Source: Salinivenus lutea
Lineage (GTDB): Bacteria; Bacteroidota; Rhodothermia; Rhodothermales; Salinibacteraceae
DNA length: 64,000 bases
Direction: 5' to 3'
Assembly: GCA_002894685.1 (NCBI GenBank)
Contig: NCRC01000003.1
Location: forward strand, 62,001 to 126,000
This document shows positions 60,559 to 64,000 of this stretch, piece by piece (within the stretch, counting starts at the first letter, position 1; each line of letters opens with the position of its first letter). The notes beneath the pieces were generated by a model. It was not told the origin of the DNA, did no database searches, and saw nothing but the letters and a program-made list of their open reading frames with translations. The translations under genes and the position numbers were made by a program.

Positions 60559-63318
60559 ATGAATCTGCAAAAGTTTACCGTCAAAGCACAGGAGGCCGTT
60601 CAGAAGGCGATGGAGCTGGCGGCTTCTCACAGCCACCAGGGCATTGAGCCTGCCCACCTCCTCCAGGCGTTCCTGAGCGACCCGGACAGCGTCGCGGTGT
60701 CGATCCTGCGGCGCATTGGGGCCAACCTCGACCGCCTGCGCGAGCAGGCCGAGGCGGCGCTCGGTCGCCTGCCCGAGGTGTCGGGGGCGAGCGCGGGCAA
60801 CCAGTACGTCGGGGAGGACCTGAAGAAGGTCTTTGACCGAGCCCGGGGCGAGGCCGACGTGATGGACGACGAGTACGTGTCGACCGAGCACCTGTTGATC
60901 GGCCTCGTGGAGGGCAAGAACCAGGTTGGGCAGGCCCTTCGCGATCAGGGCGCCTCGAAGGATGTCGTGATGGACGTGCTGGCCGACGTGCGCGGCGGGC
61001 AGAGCGCCGACGACCCGCACGCCGAGGAGCGCTACGAGGCGCTCGACCGCTACGCCCGCGACCTGAACGAGCTGGCGCGCGACGGCAAGATCGACCCGGT
61101 GATCGGGCGCGACCAGGAGATTCGCCGCGTGCTTCAGATCCTGAGTCGGCGCACGAAGAACAACCCGGTGCTCGTCGGCGAGGCCGGTGTGGGCAAGACC
61201 GCCATCGCCGAGGGCATCGCCACCCGCATCGTGCGCGGCGACGTGCCCGAGTCGATGCAGTCGAAGCGACTGCTGGCGCTCGACATGGGCGCGCTGCTGG
61301 CCGGGGCCAAGTACCGCGGCGAGTTCGAGGATCGGCTCAAGGCCGTCGTGAAGGAGGTAGCTGAGTCCGACGGTGAGATCGTGCTGTTCATCGACGAGCT
61401 GCACACCCTCGTGGGCGCCGGGGCCTCGGAGGGCGCGATGGACGCGGCCAACATTCTGAAGCCGGCCCTGGCCCGGGGCGAGCTGCGCGCCATCGGCGCG
61501 ACGACGCTCGACGAGTACCGCAAGCACATCGAGGACGACCGCGCCCTGGAGCGTCGGTTCCAGAAGGTGATGATCGAGGAGCCGAGCGTGGAGGATACGA
61601 TCTCGATCCTGCGCGGCCTGAAGGAGCGCTACGAGGTGCACCACGGCGTGCGCATCCACGACAGTGCCCTCATCAACGCGGCCGACCTCAGCGAGCGCTA
61701 CATCACCGACCGACAGCTGCCGGACAAGGCGATCGACCTGATCGATGAGGCCGCCGCGCGGCTCCGCATCGAAATCGACTCGATGCCCGCCGAACTCGAC
61801 CAGCTGGAGCGCGAGATTCGCCAGCTCGAAATCGAGCGCGAGGCGCTGAAGCGCGACGAAGGCGACGAGGCCGATAAGCGGGAAAACATCAACAAGCAGA
61901 TTGCCGACCTCGAAGACGAGCGCGATGAGCTCAAAACCCGATGGGAGGAAGAAAAGGACCTCATTCAAACCGTCCGCTCCGCGAAAGAGAAGATTGATGA
62001 GCTGCGCGTTGAGGCCGAGAATCTGGAACGCGAGGGCAAGTACGACCAGGTGGCCGAGATCCGCTACGGCGAGATTCCGGACCTGAAGGACGAGGCCGAA
62101 GAGGCCAACGCGAAGCTCGAGGAGATCCAGGACGACGGGGCACTCCTGAAGGAGGAAGTCGACGGCGAGGACATCGCCGAGATCGTGTCGAACTGGACCG
62201 GGATTCCGGTCTCGAAGATGCTGGAGAGCGAGCGCGAGAAGCTGCTCCGGATGGAAGAGGAGCTCGCCCGACGCGTTGTGGGGCAGGACGAGGCCATCCA
62301 GGCCGTGTCCGACGCCGTCCGCCGCGGCCGCACCGGCATGCAGGAGGGCGATCAGCCGATCGGTTCGTTCATCTTCCTCGGCACCACGGGCGTTGGCAAG
62401 ACGGAGCTTGCGAAGACGCTCGCCGAGTTCCTCTTCAACGACGAGGACGCGATGGTGCGGATCGACATGAGCGAGTACCAGGAGCGCCACACGGCCAGCC
62501 GCCTCATCGGGGCGGCCCCGGGCTACGTGGGCTACGAGGAGGGCGGCCAGCTCACCGAGGCGGTTCGCCGCACCCCCTACTCCGTGGTGCTGCTCGACGA
62601 GATTGAGAAGGCGCACCCCGAGATCTTCAACGTGCTCCTGCAGGTGCTCGACGACGGCCGGCTCACCGACAACCAGGGCCGCACGGTCGATTTCACCAAC
62701 ACGATTATCATCATGACCTCGAACATGGGGTCCGATGTGATCTCGGACCGGATGGACGAGGTGGAGGGCCACCTCAGCGAGGCGCAGCAGCAGGAGCTGG
62801 AGGAGACGGTCCTCAAGATGCTGCGCAAGCGCCTGAAGCCGGAGTTCCTGAACCGGATCGACGACGTGGTGATGTTCCGCTCGCTCAGCCGCGAGCACAT
62901 CCGCGAGATCGTCGACATTCAGCTGCGGCGCATTCAGCGCGTGGCCCAGAAGAGCCACGACCTGACGCTGGAGCTTTCCGACGACGCCAAGGACTGGCTC
63001 GCCGAGCACGGCTACGATCCGGCCTTCGGCGCGCGTCCGCTGAAGCGCCTGATGAAGCGGCACGTGGCGAACGGCCTTTCCGAGGCCCTCCTGGACGGCA
63101 CGATCGACGATGGCGACCACGTGCGCATCGAGCGGGCCAAAGGTGGAGAAGGCCTCACGTTTGAGCGCAGGAAATCAGGGGGACGCGGGACGCGGCCGAC
63201 GCTGCTGAGACCGGCGGAGACGGGGTCCCGACGGTCGATGCATAGCGGCCTCTCCTCCCCGGGGAAAGGGGAGGGACGTAAGTCCTGCGCCATCGGTGCT
63301 CGTCGGGACGGGCGATAG
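60559..63318 (+). CDS. clpB: ATP-dependent disaggregase ClpB
   Basis: A 919-residue Hsp100 chaperone that, with DnaK, rescues aggregated proteins. The N-domain has [21 protein letters not shown] and [13 protein letters not shown]1 has Walker A GEAGVGKT (207-214) and the pore motif [14 protein letters not shown]. The coiled-coil middle domain spans about 410-520, and NBD2 has Walker A GTTGVGKT (608-615), [16 protein letters not shown] and [11 protein letters not shown]. The body ends near residue 872 (GLTFERRK), the normal ClpB length. A further 47 residues rich in Gly, Ser and Arg, with no similarity to ClpB, follow and end at TAG 63316-63318. Confidence 0.95.
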   Translation: MNLQKFTVKAQEAVQKAMELAASHSHQGIEPAHLLQAFLSDPDSVAVSILRRIGANLDRLREQAEAALGRLPEVSGASAGNQYVGEDLKKVFDRARGEADVMDDEYVSTEHLLIGLVEGKNQVGQALRDQGASKDVVMDVLADVRGGQSADDPHAEERYEALDRYARDLNELARDGKIDPVIGRDQEIRRVLQILSRRTKNNPVLVGEAGVGKTAIAEGIATRIVRGDVPESMQSKRLLALDMGALLAGAKYRGEFEDRLKAVVKEVAESDGEIVLFIDELHTLVGAGASEGAMDAANILKPALARGELRAIGATTLDEYRKHIEDDRALERRFQKVMIEEPSVEDTISILRGLKERYEVHHGVRIHDSALINAADLSERYITDRQLPDKAIDLIDEAAARLRIEIDSMPAELDQLEREIRQLEIEREALKRDEGDEADKRENINKQIADLEDERDELKTRWEEEKDLIQTVRSAKEKIDELRVEAENLEREGKYDQVAEIRYGEIPDLKDEAEEANAKLEEIQDDGALLKEEVDGEDIAEIVSNWTGIPVSKMLESEREKLLRMEEELARRVVGQDEAIQAVSDAVRRGRTGMQEGDQPIGSFIFLGTTGVGKTELAKTLAEFLFNDEDAMVRIDMSEYQERHTASRLIGAAPGYVGYEEGGQLTEAVRRTPYSVVLLDEIEKAHPEIFNVLLQVLDDGRLTDNQGRTVDFTNTIIIMTSNMGSDVISDRMDEVEGHLSEAQQQELEETVLKMLRKRLKPEFLNRIDDVVMFRSLSREHIREIVDIQLRRIQRVAQKSHDLTLELSDDAKDWLAEHGYDPAFGARPLKRLMKRHVANGLSEALLDGTIDDGDHVRIERAKGGEGLTFERRKSGGRGTRPTLLRPAETGSRRSMHSGLSSPGKGEGRKSCAIGARRDGR

Positions 63319-63589
63319 GTTGAGCAGAGGAAAAACGGGGGAGGCGTATCCTTACACTCGTGCTTTCTCTTCCGCCCGCCGTCAGGACCGACGCCTGCGG
63401 GGAGGGTATCCGCGACGAAGGGGGCGCGCCCGTCCCCGACCCGGCGGCCGCACAGTCGGAGGGGGCCGGGTCGATGGAGATGTCGCGGACGCTAGGGGGA
63501 GAGGGGCACGAACAAATCCGGTCATCTACACCGACGCCTCGTACTCCCACGCGGTCTCCCGCTCAGGTTTTCTCCCGTTCGATTCGCTC

Positions 63590-64000
63590 ATGCCCCGTCT
63601 ATATCTTCGAGAGGCGTTTGGTCTTCTGCTCAAAACCACCCCCATCCTCTGGGTGCGGCTCGGCTCCTACGCCCTCCTGGGGCTCGGCCTGCTCGTCTAC
63701 TTTGCCGTAGCCGGGGGGCTGGCCTGGCTTCTGGGCCAGCTGTGGAGCGTGCTCGGCATCATCGTGTTTCTCGCGGCGTTCGGTGGGGCGTGGGGACTGG
63801 TGCGATGGGTCACGCGCTACTACTTTTACCTCCTAAAGGCGGCCCACGCAGCGGTGATGACGGAGTTTATTCTGCACGACCGCGGCCCCGAGGGGGCGCA
63901 GATTGAGTACGGCAAAAACCAGGTGACCAGCCGGTTCAAGGACACGAGCATCATGTTCGCCATCGACCAGGTGCTCGACGCTGTGGTGAAAGGGTTCAAC
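63590..64000 (+). CDS. Multi-pass membrane protein, 5' part only
   Basis: From ATG 63590 an open frame runs to the window edge (137 codons, no stop). It starts MPRLYLREAFGLLLKTTPIL, then two hydrophobic segments (about 20-50, LWVRLGSYALLGLGLLVYFAVAGGLAWLL, and 52-72, WSVLGIIVFLAAFGGAWGLV), then RWVTRYYFYLLKAAHAAVMTEF and a soluble part (GAQIEYGKNQVTSRFKDTSIMF). The protein is not recognised and the gene is truncated by the window, so its class cannot be settled. The 271-bp gap to clpB contains no other gene. Confidence 0.7.
   Translation, partial: MPRLYLREAFGLLLKTTPILWVRLGSYALLGLGLLVYFAVAGGLAWLLGQLWSVLGIIVFLAAFGGAWGLVRWVTRYYFYLLKAAHAAVMTEFILHDRGPEGAQIEYGKNQVTSRFKDTSIMFAIDQVLDAVVKGFN

Noticed and set aside
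1..64000. Insertion sequences
   Set aside because: No DDE or HUH transposase frame and no pair of terminal inverted repeats with target duplication was found in the window.

Overview
This window looks like chromosomal DNA of a GC-rich, halophilic member of the Rhodothermota/Bacteroidota, most likely Salinibacter or a close relative. The reasons are the strongly acidic proteins with long Asp/Glu-rich tails, a fused aspartokinase/diaminopimelate decarboxylase, a DUF5686-type outer-membrane protein with a carboxypeptidase-like N-terminal domain, an atp operon in the order Z-I-B-E-F-H-A-G without atpD/atpC, and a bactofilin next to an M23 peptidase. The genus is an inference from memory of gene content; no database search was possible.

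Layout. 1-4400 is the adaptation end of a type I-E CRISPR-Cas locus: a DUF4258/YgiT-type zinc-finger pair that looks like a toxin-antitoxin module, cas1, cas2, a reverse-strand Uma2-family nuclease gene, and a 10-repeat array. A decayed stretch with one orphan degenerate repeat follows. The interference genes must lie left of the window or be absent. 4400-11750 holds an aldo/keto reductase, a DUF3592 protein and a phospho-signalling cluster (REC-multiPAS histidine kinase, PAS histidine kinase, Rcp1-like receiver). 11750-14880 is a degraded, visibly less GC-biased island. A two-gene ATPase + PIN-like nuclease cassette sits there between two decayed copies of the same methyltransferase-like C-terminal end, with a frameshifted DUF4926 gene beside it. 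I rate this the best candidate for an undescribed conflict system in the window.

14877-29300 is core and housekeeping: dinB, lysAC, a TetR-regulated RND tripartite pump (with a probable operator over the tetR start codon), an NFACT/RqcH-like protein, an OmpA/PKD lipoprotein and rpsT. 29588-37700 holds an M23 peptidase, a bactofilin and the partial F-type ATP synthase operon, followed by tRNA-Ser(GCU) and a strong terminator. The atpE-atpF gap carries hairpin segments that can pair in two mutually exclusive ways. 37727-43076 has an NAD(P)-binding epimerase-like protein, a Dda/RecD-like helicase, an NhaC-family antiporter, a 780-bp gene-poor stretch with repeated CGTACCAGT elements, and tRNA-Ser(UGA).

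43231-57640 is an envelope/transport block: a LytS/LytTR two-component pair, a lipoprotein, a MacB-like transporter made of two permeases, TolC-like, adaptor and ATPase genes, a DUF5686 outer-membrane protein and a lipid-exporter-like ABC half transporter. 57885-64000 contains a formate/nitrite-type channel broken by an in-frame TAA, a small DUF6483-like protein, a phasin fused to a DUF2188 domain, tandem palindromes in the divergent phasin/clpB region, clpB with an unusual C-terminal tail, and the start of a membrane protein that runs off the window.
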